Shown here: positions 10,641 to 20,434 of the stretch, one piece after another | How the letters are laid out: the number at the start of each line of letters is the position of its first letter | Position numbering within the stretch: position 1 is the first letter of the stretch | NCBI RefSeq assembly: GCF_023898315.1 | Contig: NC_064615.1 | Coordinates: forward strand, 731,707,450-731,771,449 | Direction: 5' to 3' | DNA from: Schistocerca nitens | Taxonomy: Eukaryota; Arthropoda; Insecta; Orthoptera; Acrididae | DNA: 64,000 nt | Made by a program: the position numbers and the translations under genes | Notes under the pieces: generated by a model | Seen by the model: only the letters and a program-made list of their open reading frames with translations | Told to the model about the DNA's origin: nothing | The model's database searches: none

Positions 10641-12275
10641 TCATATACAAGACACTGCCATCTTATGATATAAAAAAGTTACAGTTGTGGTTCTCATTCT
10701 TAAATGGTGAATTCTGTGTGTCTATTCTGGCTGGCAAATTGGTTAATTACATCATCAATAGATCAATCAATGCCAGGGTGAGAATTCAACAGAGCTAAGC
10801 CATTAACTCAATCCTCCGTTATTGTCGACCTGAGCCATGTCTTTGTATGCCTAAATGTCAAAAAACTTCAGGCCAGCAAATATTTTGTACAGCACGTGCA
10901 AAGTAGGATAGTCAGATCTACGACAAACAGACAATGCTTGCATAACAAGAATCACGATCATTAAGGGCATTTATGCTCTTTTACATGTATTGCAGAATCT
11001 CTCCCATCACAAAACAGTAGAATATTCGTGACTTTTCTCAAACAAATGCCAGACAGAATAATGTATCAAGATCACAAGAATAGTTGTGACTTTTCTCTTA
11101 GGTATGTGTTAGCTATCTATGTGCCAGACAGCAACGTATAAAATACAATGACGTGGATGCACATGCTACATTCCTCACCTCAGTTCAGTCAAGTTGACTG
11201 ACGAAAGAAATGAATGAATAGCTTGCAGACTAAATGGCGAGGTGGGTGGGGGTGGAAATGCGGGTGATCTAGCAAGGTGGGGGCGCATGCCCTGCATGGC
11301 CCCCCCCCATATGTATCCATCACTGTATGGGGGTGGTCTCCATGTGGCCCATGTTTATATTAATGATGTTGATGTTTCCTCTTAGTTTACAGTTCTCATG
11401 TCAAATAAAAACAAAACAGACTTCTGTGACTGGGAGCTCTCAAGTGAATTAAAATAAATTCACATAATTTATTAAGACTAAAATATGTTATTAGTTTCAG
11501 TTGTCTGATTTCATTTCCATGTTATTGGCAATCAAGCCATTAACCATCAAGCAGAGCAATGTTATTTTTGTCAGTTTGCCAAAGAAATTTCACCTTTATT
11601 AATCTTTTCCACACAAGTGTTTCATGCCACACTTTTGGCTGGTTTCAACTGTTCACTGAATTTCAAGTGCATGTTTTCATTTTCTATCAATTATGGCATA
11701 ATGCCATAATAAAGAACCAAATATGAGATGATACTCCAAGAAAACTGGCACACCGAAAACCACACTGAAAAGCTTAATGCCAGGTAGAGACCTGCATCAC
11801 AACGAGAATCAGGACATACTAATATGCACTTTAAGCTGCATTATTTATTTTAGTATGGTTTACGAAATTCCGATGCTCTCGGTTTTTCTAATGTCCCATT
11901 TCTTTTATGATACAATGTAAGATCTTTAATGCTGTATACATATGAATATATTTAAATGTTCACTTGAAGATGACTATGTAGGCAAATTTGGTCATTAGTA
12001 CTGAATAAAATGTTTCGTTTTGAATATATTAACAGCTTTAGTAGAATTGTATAAGTCTGCCTTTTGCAAAACACAATATTTTTCCATCACATGACAATTT
12101 TCACTACTTGTCTGATGCCTGCTGTAAGCTTAATATTATTTCTTAATTTTCACTTTTTACATATTACGTTTACAGAACGCCATTCTTCAGTAAATTATGG
12201 ACAAGCAGCACACCTATTTTTATTATTGTAACTTCCCGCAAGGCTTTATATTTATTCCTGGAGTACAATATAAAC
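10640..12275. other. Unassigned DNA
   Basis: No gene, tRNA or recognised element. It includes a short G-rich/C-rich patch around 11240-11335 with a nine-C run, and otherwise AT-rich DNA with no open frame longer than background. Confidence 0.45.
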
Positions 12276-12289
12276 TGCCAATCATACAG

Positions 12290-12667
12290 AATGAGATTTT
12301 CACTCTGCAGCGGAGTGTGCGCTGATATGAAACTTCCTGGCAGATTAAAACTGTGTGTGGGACCGAGACTCAAACTCGGGACCTTTGCCTTTCGCGGGCA
12401 AGTGCTCTACCAACTGAGCTACCCAAGCATGACTCACGCCCCATCCTCACAGCTTTACTTCTGCCAGTACCTCGTCTCCTACCTTCCAAAGAGCTTCTGT
12501 TAAGTTTGGGAGGTAGGAGACGAGGCACTGGCAGAAGTAAAGCTGTGAGGACGGGCCGTGAGTCATGCTTGGGTAACTCAGTTGGTAGAGCACTTGCCCG
12601 CGAAAGGCAAAGGTCCCGAGTTCAAGTCTCGGTCCGGCACACAGTTTTAATCTGCCAGGAAGTTTCA
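12290..12667. mobile_element. Palindromic tRNA-bearing retroposon with 14-bp target duplication
   Basis: The element is an imperfect palindrome: GAAACTTCCTGGCAGATTAA in the left arm is answered by its reverse complement at about 12645-12665, and the arms stay paired through to the centre near 12500. Each arm contains the same tRNA-like sequence, minus strand on the left and plus strand on the right, together with GCAGAAGTAAAGCTGTGAGG-type flank. It is bounded by an exact 14-bp direct repeat, TGCCAATCATACAG, at 12276-12289 and 12668-12681. That length fits LINE-mediated retroposition, not cut-and-paste. The frames at 12291-12503, 12353-12721 and 12447-12695 are artefacts of this repeat. Confidence 0.9.
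12567..12640 (+). pseudogene. tRNA-like module (right arm of palindromic retroposon)
   Basis: A cloverleaf can be drawn: D-arm region CTCAGTTGGTAGAG (box A), anticodon stem TTGCC/GGCAA enclosing loop CGCGAAA, and T-arm GAGTTCAAGTCTC with box B GTTCAAGTC. The loop has G where U33 is invariant, and the acceptor stem is poor, so it is a pol III promoter relic, not a decoding tRNA. The inverted copy occupies about 12355-12425 on the minus strand. Confidence 0.7.
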
Positions 12668-12679
12668 TGCCAATCATAC

Positions 12680-13985
12680 AGTTTCTTGAGTTCACAAATG
12701 ACCTTGTTAATTTTTACATAGTTTCAAAAAGTCATGTAAAGCTTATTGTTCTTAGCTCTGGTGTATACAAACGACTTTTTTTTTTTTTATTTAAGAAATT
12801 TGCATTCTTTCTTATCACCTTCTTGCACTGCTGTGTGAACGTAAACTTGGTTGGAAATGCTGCATAATAGTAGGGCCTATTGAAAATTTAAATAAAAAAA
12901 AACCTTTTTTAAAGTCACCACAAAGCAGAATATTAGGATATTTTAAGTTACAGATTCCAGTTTTGAGATAAATATTGTACCAAGGACAATATTCTAATTT
13001 TGCATTGCTTAACTGGATAGGATGTGATAAAACAATTGACCCAAGTGCAGTAACTCCATATGCCCCCTCCGAACAACATGAAGTGCTGCATATGGTCACA
13101 TGACATCCCACTATACACAAAATTCCAAACAGGAATGCAATGACATGTGTCTGAGCAGAGCAAACACCAAGCACAGGCTTCCTATGTCATCATAGCTGCG
13201 CATGTGCAGTGACGCCTGTTTTCTGGTGCTCTCTGGAAACTGTTCAAATGGACCTGTTTCTAAGAGGTTGTGTGAAAATATTATGAATGGTGGTCTGAGA
13301 AGCATTACTGTCAAAGTAAATTTCTAGGATGAATTATGTTACGTGTTAAAAAGTATGACAAATTTCTTAAATCGTAGTGTGTTTGACTGTCACTCAAAAC
13401 TTAGCACTTTGAGGACCAGCCATTTAGCAAAATTTTGGGCCCAGAAGACTAGCCATTTATGTCATTATTTAAAATTTTACTGTCACATTTGTGTTTGATA
13501 TTTTTTAAAGGGTAAAACATGCAAAAAGGACCAATATTGTACGTGAAAGCTTAGCTTTGCTTGTAGCTGTACTACATATATATTAATTTAAACGATTAAC
13601 TTTTCCTATTTGTGTGTTCATGCTACTTGACAGTAATGTTGATATTGGCTGACTACATCACTGTTCCTAAGCTCTGAATATGTGGTGCTGTTGGCTAGCA
13701 AGAACATGTGATGTAATCTATGACTGGCTGACAAAGGTGCATGGCGATCTCGATTTCAGTGCTTTGGAAACAAATGTGCTGTGTGTGATGGAATTCAAAT
13801 TTATACTTTCATAATAAGAAAATATGCAGGCACACGTCAAAGATATTTCCAGTTTTTTTTTTTTAATCTTATTTTTTTTATTTGCTGTGTTTCCTTTTTA
13901 AAGTTCTGGGAAGTTTACAGTGGTGTATAAAACCTTTACAATTAAAAGGATAGGTAAGTTTCGTAGCTCTGAGGGGAAGTATGGC
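12680..13985. other. Unassigned AT-rich DNA upstream of a LINE
   Basis: No gene is recognised. The 119-codon minus frame at 12815-13174 is cysteine-rich by chance and has no splice or promoter context. T-runs lie at 12777-12788 and 13853-13865. The last 100 bp may be the 5' UTR of the LINE that follows. Confidence 0.4.
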
Positions 13986-14016
13986 GGTGAAAAAAGGTTA
14001 ATGAAAATCGAGTTCC

Positions 14017-14304
14017 ATGAAAAATGTCAAAAAGAATGAGTCTTTATGTATTCAGTGCAAAAAAAGTATCGTGGTTCAACCAGAAAAATGTTACTGCTGT
14101 GAAGTTACAGAAAAAAATGCAAACAAAATCATTACAAGATCAAAATCCACTGAAAAAACCATGGCAAATGCAAATTCAGTGATACCGATATGTAAACATT
14201 GCGATGATTTTCGTCTCATTTTAACTGCAAAAAACAGTGAAATCAGTAAACTTAAAAGGACTTTAGCCTTACTGGAGAAACAAGCTTCAACGTCTTGGCT
14301 GTAA
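14017..14304 (+). pseudogene. LINE ORF1 N-terminal segment with zinc-binding-like cysteines
   Basis: A 95-codon frame carries CIQCKKS followed by CYCC, then PICKHCDD, suggestive of small zinc-binding knuckles. A lysine-rich helical end follows (EISKLKRTLALLEK), which could form a short coiled coil. Its position directly upstream of the SGNH segment fits ORF1 of a CR1-like LINE. A frameshift separates the two halves. Confidence 0.55.
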
Positions 14305-14624
14305 AAGTCAACAAACAGAGCATCGTCTGAACCTGGAAAGAATATCAGCTACCAGTGATGTAATCAAAGGAAGAATGACTGTGGCAACCAGCACAAAACT
14401 TGGAAATAATAAAGTGCATCAAATACTTATAATGACAAACGTGATTCCACAAACAATGTAATTCAGAAACATACTGTATGAGTCCAGATAATAATTACGA
14501 ACTACAACAGCCGTGCACTGTAAATTTTTCGTGTGTGTCGCATCCTAAACCAAGAAATGTGATTAAAAAATCAGTCAACTGGCCTCAAGTGTGCAAAAAA
14601 AGAACAAAAAGTGTTAATTTTTGC

Positions 14625-15208
14625 CGATAATCATGGACGTCAGATACAGAAAATGTAGCAGATAAACTAACGCAAGGGTGCAAGCCATTGTCAAACCAGG
14701 AGCAGGCATTGCACAAGTGACAAAAACAGTGATAAAATCATGTGAAAACCTTAACCCAAAAGACTGTGTCGTAATTTGTGCAGGTGCAAATGATGTTGCC
14801 AGACATAAAGGTAGTGAACTCATCACTGTTCTTGAAAGTGTGCTACCCAAATTAGGCAACACAAATGTAGCTGTTATAAATCAACCACACAGATATGACC
14901 TACCTCCTTGGTCATGTGTTAATAAATTAATAGAAAGAGTAAACAAAGAGATAGATGCTGTATGCAGAAAGTTTCTGCATGTGAACTTAATAAATGTAAG
15001 CACATTAGACAGGTCCACGCACACCAGCCATGGCCTTCATTTAAATCACAGTGGGAAACAATTTTTGGTTGAAGAAATCTGTCGTCTAGCAAATTTGAGT
15101 CACAATAGGCATATTATAGAAGCAGTCCAAAGTACTTTGGACAAATGGGTCATAAAGAAAGATGTGATGTTTTATAAAAAGGGCGAAAGACATTTTTTAG
15201 GGAAGTAG
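14625..15208 (+). pseudogene. SGNH-hydrolase (esterase-like) domain of LINE ORF1
   Basis: The frame at 14678-15208 (176 codons) plus the preceding out-of-frame FADNHGRQIQ (about 14620-14650) gives SGNH-family blocks. FADNHG stands where block I (GDS) belongs, CAGANDVARH is the GxND block III, and HGLHLNHSGKQFL is block V with the catalytic His and the usual G-K turn. The block I serine is replaced by Asn-His in this reading, so activity is doubtful. This esterase-like domain is known in ORF1 of CR1-group LINEs, where a role in RNP assembly or membrane interaction has been proposed. Confidence 0.7.
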
Positions 15209-15259
15209 ACTGTATAACAAAAAATGTGATGCAGAATTAAATTGCAAATACACACTGAA

Positions 15260-15611
15260 GATTGTATACCAGAATGTACAGTCATTAACAAACAAAGTTG
15301 ATGAAATAAATATACTCCTCAATAGTGAAAGGAAAGATGTTTCAGTGTTATGTTTTTGTGAGCATTGGTAACAAAATGAATATTTTCAGTACTTAAAAAT
15401 ATTGCATTTTAACCTTGCAAACTGCTTTTGTACAATGGTATCAAAAAATGGTGGAACTTGTATGTATGTAAATGAAAATGTTGATTATAAGTGTATAATA
15501 TCTGTTTGCAAACTTGGCTGTGAAAGAGACTTTGAAATCTCAGCTGTTGAGTTAATGTCTGAAAAAACTATTATTTTAAGTGTGTATAGATCTCCTGTTA
15601 GCAACATAAGT

Positions 15612-15647
<36 letters not shown>

Positions 15648-15945
15648 GGACCTTGCTTTAGGCAAACTTAAGACAACTGGGAAAACAGTGGTACTATGTG
15701 GTGATTTTAATACTGACTCTCTGAGCCATAGCCCTCACAGGGAAACCTTTGTAAATATTATAAAAGCCTACAATCTTTTTCTGACTGTTAGCTCTCCAAC
15801 ACATGTAACAAAAACTAGTGTCACTCTCCTTGATCAGGTATGTGTAAACATGGACAAGTGTACATCAGCAAACTTTGATAACGGCTATAGTGACCACCTT
15901 TCGCAATTACTGAACATACCTGTAAATCAGCTCACAAAAATATTG
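15260..15945 (+). pseudogene. LINE endonuclease domain interrupted by a poly-T tract
   Basis: The start IVYQNVQSLTNKVDEI (about 15265-15310) is the N-terminal motif of apurinic-type LINE endonucleases. SVLCFCEHW holds the catalytic Glu, GGTCMYV follows, LSVYRSP precedes a 31-base T-run (15613-15643), then GDFNTDS (about 15700-15720) and NGYSDHL (about 15885-15900) supply the Asp/Asn and SDH catalytic motifs. A stop after EHW and the T-run frameshift break the frame. Normally this domain nicks target DNA to prime reverse transcription. Confidence 0.75.
15613..15643. repeat. Poly-T run inside LINE endonuclease
   Basis: About 31 consecutive T bases sit where the coding frame suggests only a few T (SVF...). 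It is most simply homopolymer expansion after the copy died. Length is assembly-sensitive. Confidence 0.9.
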
Positions 15946-15959
15946 TAATAGCACATGAT

Positions 15960-16345
15960 GGCAAGAATAGTGAAACAAGCGAGCAGCAGAAAACCATGCA
16001 AACCCTTCTTTAAAGATGTAAATATCCTACCCCTTCCCTGCATTTACATATTGGAAGTAGTCATGCATGTCAAAAAAAGCATACTGAGAAAGGAAAACCT
16101 TTTTCCTCAAAACAAAAGTGTCCATGTTTACAGTACCAGGTCAGACAGTGACATACATGTTAATCATTGTAACACCACATTATGCCAAAAGGTGTATATC
16201 ATGCAGGAAAAAAATTTACAACAGATTACCAAGACATATAAAATCTCTTTCTGAACTACAAAGCTTTAAAAAGTCTGTGACAGCCCACCTTCTGAAAAAC
16301 TGCTACTATTCAATCTCACAGTATCTTATGCAAGAAAAAATATAA
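15960..16345 (+). pseudogene. C-terminal tail of CR1/L2-like LINE polyprotein
   Basis: CKPFFKDVNILPLPCIYI, YSTRSDSDIHVNH, then in another frame IYNRLPRHIKSLSELQSF and KSVTAHLLKNCYYSISQYL reproduce the typical end of CR1/L2-type polyproteins. One frameshift lies near 16190. It follows the endonuclease block by only about 15 bp, which pinpoints the internal deletion. Confidence 0.7.
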
Positions 16346-16541
16346 TTTGTATCTTTAATTGTAGAAATAAGTTATAAATATACAGTATTTCAAAAATGTG
16401 TAATTATTAATTGTATAGATCCAATTTACCATAAAAATTTAAATAATTGATGTTTTACATTTGAAAAACCAATAGCTAAAAAGGTTTTCTTTCCAATATC
16501 CTGTGTACAATATATGTACTGAAAAAGAGATTTATATGGAC

Positions 16542-16569
16542 AAATAAATAAATAAAATAAATAAATAAA
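16542..16569. repeat. (AAAT)n LINE tail
   Basis: AATAAATAAATAAAATAAAT-type tandem units close the LINE, as expected for a CR1-group 3' tail. Confidence 0.85.
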
Positions 16570-16589
16570 GTATACTGTCACTTAACGTG

Positions 16590-16690
16590 GGAAAAGGGTA
16601 TTTTCACCCAGGAAAAATTGTAATTTTAACCGAGAAATCTGGGAAAAATCCAGCAATGTTTTTTTATTGTCATGTATACACCTTGATACA
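16590..16690. repeat. Short copy of the GGGAAAAAC-rich dispersed repeat
   Basis: The GGGAAAAGGGTATTTTCACC and AATCTGGGAAAAATCCAGCA segments parallel the left part of the repeat at 9880-10000. It is non-coding. Confidence 0.45.
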
Positions 16691-17097
16691 TTGCGGAATA
16701 AAGACATCCTCCTGACATCATTCATGTTGCTCCTGCATTTTTTTAATGACATCCACCCTCCTTCTGTAAGGTCATCACTGCAGTATTTTCTTCTCTCTTA
16801 GATTTCAGCAAAGAACTTGCTTTGTCCATGTACTATATGTTTTCTTGATTGCTTGTCATATATGGCATTCCATTTACAATTATGCCTTCCACTCCAGTTA
16901 TTCTGTGATTCATTCGTTTCTTTGCCTATTTCTTTTCATGCTTACATCATGAAATGGTGGTGACAGGGTGTAAGTGGAATTGTGATTCATGCTTTGCCCA
17001 AGCAAAGAGATGGTTGTATGTCAGTAATGGAAATAGACAAATGTGTGTTTATAATTTCTGAGAACATTTTCATGGACTACAGTGGCCTATCAAAAAG
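16690..17097. other. Unassigned DNA
   Basis: No feature could be supported; AT-rich, with no open frame of note. Confidence 0.4.
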
Positions 17098-17404
17098 TGC
17101 TTTAAAAATGAACACATTCAGTTTCGACCAAAAACACATTTATTTCATGGTAACTGACTTTGGTCAATTTTTGACCATCTTCAAATCCTCATGTCATGAT
17201 GGTAGGTATTGGTGGTGAATGCAGTGGATGTAATGACTCCATTCAGTTGATGTTTGTGGAGTTATAAAATTTTTTCCATTCACTTTCATGCCCACCATCA
17301 TGGTATAAGGGTCTGAACATGGTCAAAAACTGACCAAAACTAGTTACCAAAAATTAAATGGTTTTCCAGTTCAGACTGTTTGTGTTAATTTTTAAACATG
17401 CTAA
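17098..17404. repeat. Small foldback (inverted repeat) element
   Basis: Arms at about 17098-17206 and 17289-17404 are inverted copies, with TGGTAACT...TTTGGTCA.TTTTTGACCAT in each and about 80% identity, separated by about 80 bp. The 78-codon frame at 16982-17218 overlaps it and is not convincing. There are no clear flanking duplications. Confidence 0.7.
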
Positions 17405-17529
17405 AGCAAACTGAGCACAAATAGACAAGCAACTCAAAAATTATAAGGAATAGAATACTAAAAATAGTTTAAAACACACAAATCACCAAGTAGTGAAGCT
17501 TCAATATAACCTCAAGATGTGCTGTAGAA

Positions 17530-17700
17530 CAAACTGCAGCTATGCAGAGTGGCTGTGTGGTTTGAGGCACCATGTCACGGATTGCATGGCCGCTGCCGTC
17601 GAATGTTCAAGTCCTCCCTCGGGCATGGATGTGTGTGTTGTTCTTAGCATAAGTTAGTTTAAAGTAGTGTCTAAGTCTAGGGACCGATGGCCTCAGTGGT
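17530..17700 (+). mobile_element. tRNA-derived SINE
   Basis: The head AGAGTGGCTGTGTGGTTTGA (box A region) and ATGTTCAAGTCCTCCCTCGG (box B core GTTCAAGTCC) is followed by the body GTTGTTCTTAGCATAAGTTA and AGTCTAGGGACCGATGGCCT. I recognise this tRNA-headed family from locust genomes. The 3' end runs into an (AC)n tract. Confidence 0.8.

Positions 17701-17703
<3 letters not shown>

Positions 17704-17757
<54 letters not shown>
17704..17757. repeat. (CA)n microsatellite
   Basis: About 27 uninterrupted CA units immediately 3' of the SINE; the TTCACACACA SINE tail probably seeded it. Confidence 0.97.
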
Positions 17758-17759
<2 letters not shown>

Positions 17760-18700
17760 TTGTAAACCATGTGTATCACATTCATTATATATTTAACTTG
17801 TATATAAATAAATCACTTTTTGTAGTTCATATATTCATCTTTCGTAATTCATTCCCTCTGTTACCTTTATAATCAATGTGCTTGAACACACAAAACTTTC
17901 AATTTTATCAAATTTCTACAAGTACTCAAATAAAAAATATGAGATAGCACCTCTAATATTACCAATCGTTGTAGTAGGATTTGATTTGTAATTCAGAACC
18001 CATCATATACTGTTTGAGTAATTATTGTATTCTGTAGGAATGCACTGTTGTAGCAAAAACTAATTTTTTCATGCAGACCACACATTTATCTGAATTTGTA
18101 CTCCATAACTTTCTCTGGGGTTGCTACCAGACTATAATTAGTGATTTCTCTTGAAGATTCTGCAGTATACTTATTGTAAAATTCTATATGTCTAAAACTG
18201 ATCTACAGCCCACAGTTTATATATGTCACACTAACTGATCTTGTGCATTTGTAACAATGGTCTCATGTTCTGGTAGAACAGAGCTCAGATCCCTTTCTGG
18301 AAAAATTATTTAGTTTTCAGCTAGAACATTGACCAGCTTCCTCTCCTACCTTGTCTACCTGGCAACCTTTCGCCATATAAAATGACTTCTGTGTTAATGA
18401 AATATTAATGTCTATTTTGCTTCATTCTGTCCTTCATCACTGAAAACTTTTTAAAATTGGTATATAAGATGTTAAAATTTTCACATGCATAGTTACATCC
18501 ATAATCAAAACTGTCATTTCAGCATTATCTATGATTTCTCTTTACAGTAAATGATATAGTTCAGAAAGTATTATGTAGAGTTCTAAATGTATCATGTACT
18601 GTTTGTTGAGTAATCATGTCTTATTAATAGTCAGTAAGGTAAAAATATAATTTATGATTACTAAACTAACCAAAATTCCAAATGTCTCTAATGACAGCAC
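17760..18700. other. Unassigned AT-rich DNA
   Basis: No exon, tRNA or repeat family was identified in this stretch. Confidence 0.45.
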
Positions 18701-18703
18701 TAA

Positions 18704-18930
18704 GCAAGGTGGCACAGTATCTAAAGTACTACAAGTGGAGAAAAGAATTTCAAAAACATGTCACACCATCCAGATTCAAGTTATCCATGTTGTGCCTCAT
18801 AACCAATTATTTTTTTGGGAAGAACATGGTCAATTTCCTACCCTACCCTATCCTTGTTCTGAATTTATGCTCTGCTCTAATCCCCTCATCAACTGACAGG
18901 ACATGCAACCTTAATCTTCCTACTTCTACT
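18704..18930 (+). mobile_element. Degenerate tRNA-type SINE (same family as 63000-63170)
   Basis: The head AAGGTGGCACAGTATCTAAA, body ATTCAAGTTATCCATG...CCTCATAACC, AACATGGTCAATTTCCTACC and end GGACATGCAACCTTAATCTT follow the order of the family seen at 63000. The frames at 18654-18896 and 18682-19032 are by-products of this old copy. Confidence 0.55.
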
Positions 18931-19356
18931 GATATCAAAACATATTACAAAACACAGAATGGGCAGCCTGTGCTATATGCTGACATATTACATTTTTCAT
19001 CATTGCAGTTAGTAACATCATTGTCTGTATGACATGTGCCTTGGTGAAACAGCAGTGCTAAAGTTCTTTTAAAATGTGGTACTTCATGTAACACAGCAGT
19101 AGTTGGTAGAGTTTTATTTCATATCTCAATAGTATGAATTCTTTCTGTTTGGATGTATTCTTCCTTTTTGGAATTACTGCAATATGTATTTGTGTTTGGA
19201 ACTGTAAATTATTACTTCTAAATATTTTCTGATGATAATTTTCAGAGAACTGAAAGGAAGTATGGCTCCAGTCCAAAGTTCATTAAAATGAAATTAATTA
19301 CTTGAAATTAGTTATTAAATGTTATGCCCAATTAGGAATAAATATAATCTGCATTT

Positions 19357-19384
19357 AAAAAATAAAATAAAATAAAATAAAATA
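19357..19384. repeat. (AAAAT)n microsatellite
   Basis: Five to six AAAAT units; a likely relic of a retroposon tail. Confidence 0.9.
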
Positions 19385-20430
19385 ACATCAGGATTCCAAT
19401 GCAGTTGAGTTATGGATAATGCAAACATTATTATCATTTTCAGACAGTACAATATGAATTTAAAGCATATTTATGAAGCACGTGTGTTATTGATAAAAAG
19501 ACAAAACTGAATGACAGGCAACACAGACAAAACTTCCAGCAGTTTCTGTTTAAAAGATAGTGCATCCGTAGTTAATTGTGTTGGTATATTTTAGACTGTG
19601 AACAAATTTGCACTCGTGCAATGTGCTCATTCTTTGGGGATGGTGCACAGGCAAACAGTCATTTATATGTTTATAGGAAAATAGAAGCAACCAGCATGAG
19701 ATTAACATAATTGAATAGCATTATCAAGGCAGCAGCTAAAAAAAGTGAGATACATGAATCCAATGTGGCTCAGCTGAATGACAGACTCCAGTGGTGTGAG
19801 CCATATTATCAAGGGAAAAATTGGAGTAATGAACAGAAGTTTCAAAAACTCTGTTGAATGTATCAACAAAATTCTTAAATGTCATACTACAGAAATACAA
19901 GTATTGGGAGATGCTGCAGAGCTCATTGAAGATAAAAACAATATTAAGAAATATTAAAAGCCCTACTGTAAAAACTGCAGAATGAAAAGCTCAGGAAGAA
20001 AGGAGTCAAATATTTCTCAGGTTAATCAATGAAGTAAATACAAAAGTTGCTATGACTGAGAAAACCTTGTATAGGACTATATAAGATGCCTACTATTTTA
20101 CCTGGCGAACTGGTCAGTAGTGATATTTGCAGTTTCCAAAGTGCTACAAACTAACACAGGAACTTAGATCTTAAAAGGTGCTAAAGGTGAAGAAATTTAT
20201 GGGAAATTTTACATGGAAGAATTACAGAGAAGCTCTGAACTTGTTGTGTTTCCCATAGAATGTGTCATAAGATGTTGAGGGAACAATTAATTTAATGAGT
20301 CAGCTCTCCATCATCATACAACAGTTGGCCCCAGTGCAGGAGCATAATATGAGTGCTAGGAAGTGCATCAGAGGGGATGGCTGCATTCTTGGGGGTTGTC
20401 AGATTAGTTGTGTATTTATTTATATAACTA
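19385..20430. other. Unassigned DNA upstream of an RTE-like LINE
   Basis: Broken frames with helix-forming composition (AKKSEIHESN...QLNDRLQ near 19735-19790) hint at a decayed coiled-coil ORF. I could not assign it to the LINE that follows. Nothing else is recognised. Confidence 0.35.
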
Positions 20431-20434
20431 ATGA

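Larger units (their letters stand above)
13990..16570 (+). mobile_element. CR1/L2-like LINE with internal deletion of the reverse transcriptase
   Basis: Reading left to right: a cysteine-bearing ORF1 segment (14017-14304), an SGNH-hydrolase segment (about 14625-15208), an apurinic-type endonuclease (about 15260-15945), then immediately the C-terminal tail region (about 15960-16345) and an AT-rich simple tail (AAATAAAT units to 16569). The whole polymerase expected between endonuclease and tail, at least 1.5 kb, is missing, so the copy is dead. ORF1 with an esterase-like domain is known in CR1-group elements, which supports the clade. The start is approximate. Confidence 0.75.

Noticed and set aside
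12353-12721. 122-codon frame and two overlapping frames, as well as a functional tRNA gene
   Set aside because: All fall in a palindromic retroposon; the tRNA-like module lacks U33 and a good acceptor stem.
12815-13174. 119-codon minus-strand frame with many cysteines
   Set aside because: No domain, no splice sites, no context; composition is that of reverse-translated AT-rich DNA.
18682-19032. 116-codon frame
   Set aside because: It overlaps a degenerate SINE in the sense orientation; not coding.
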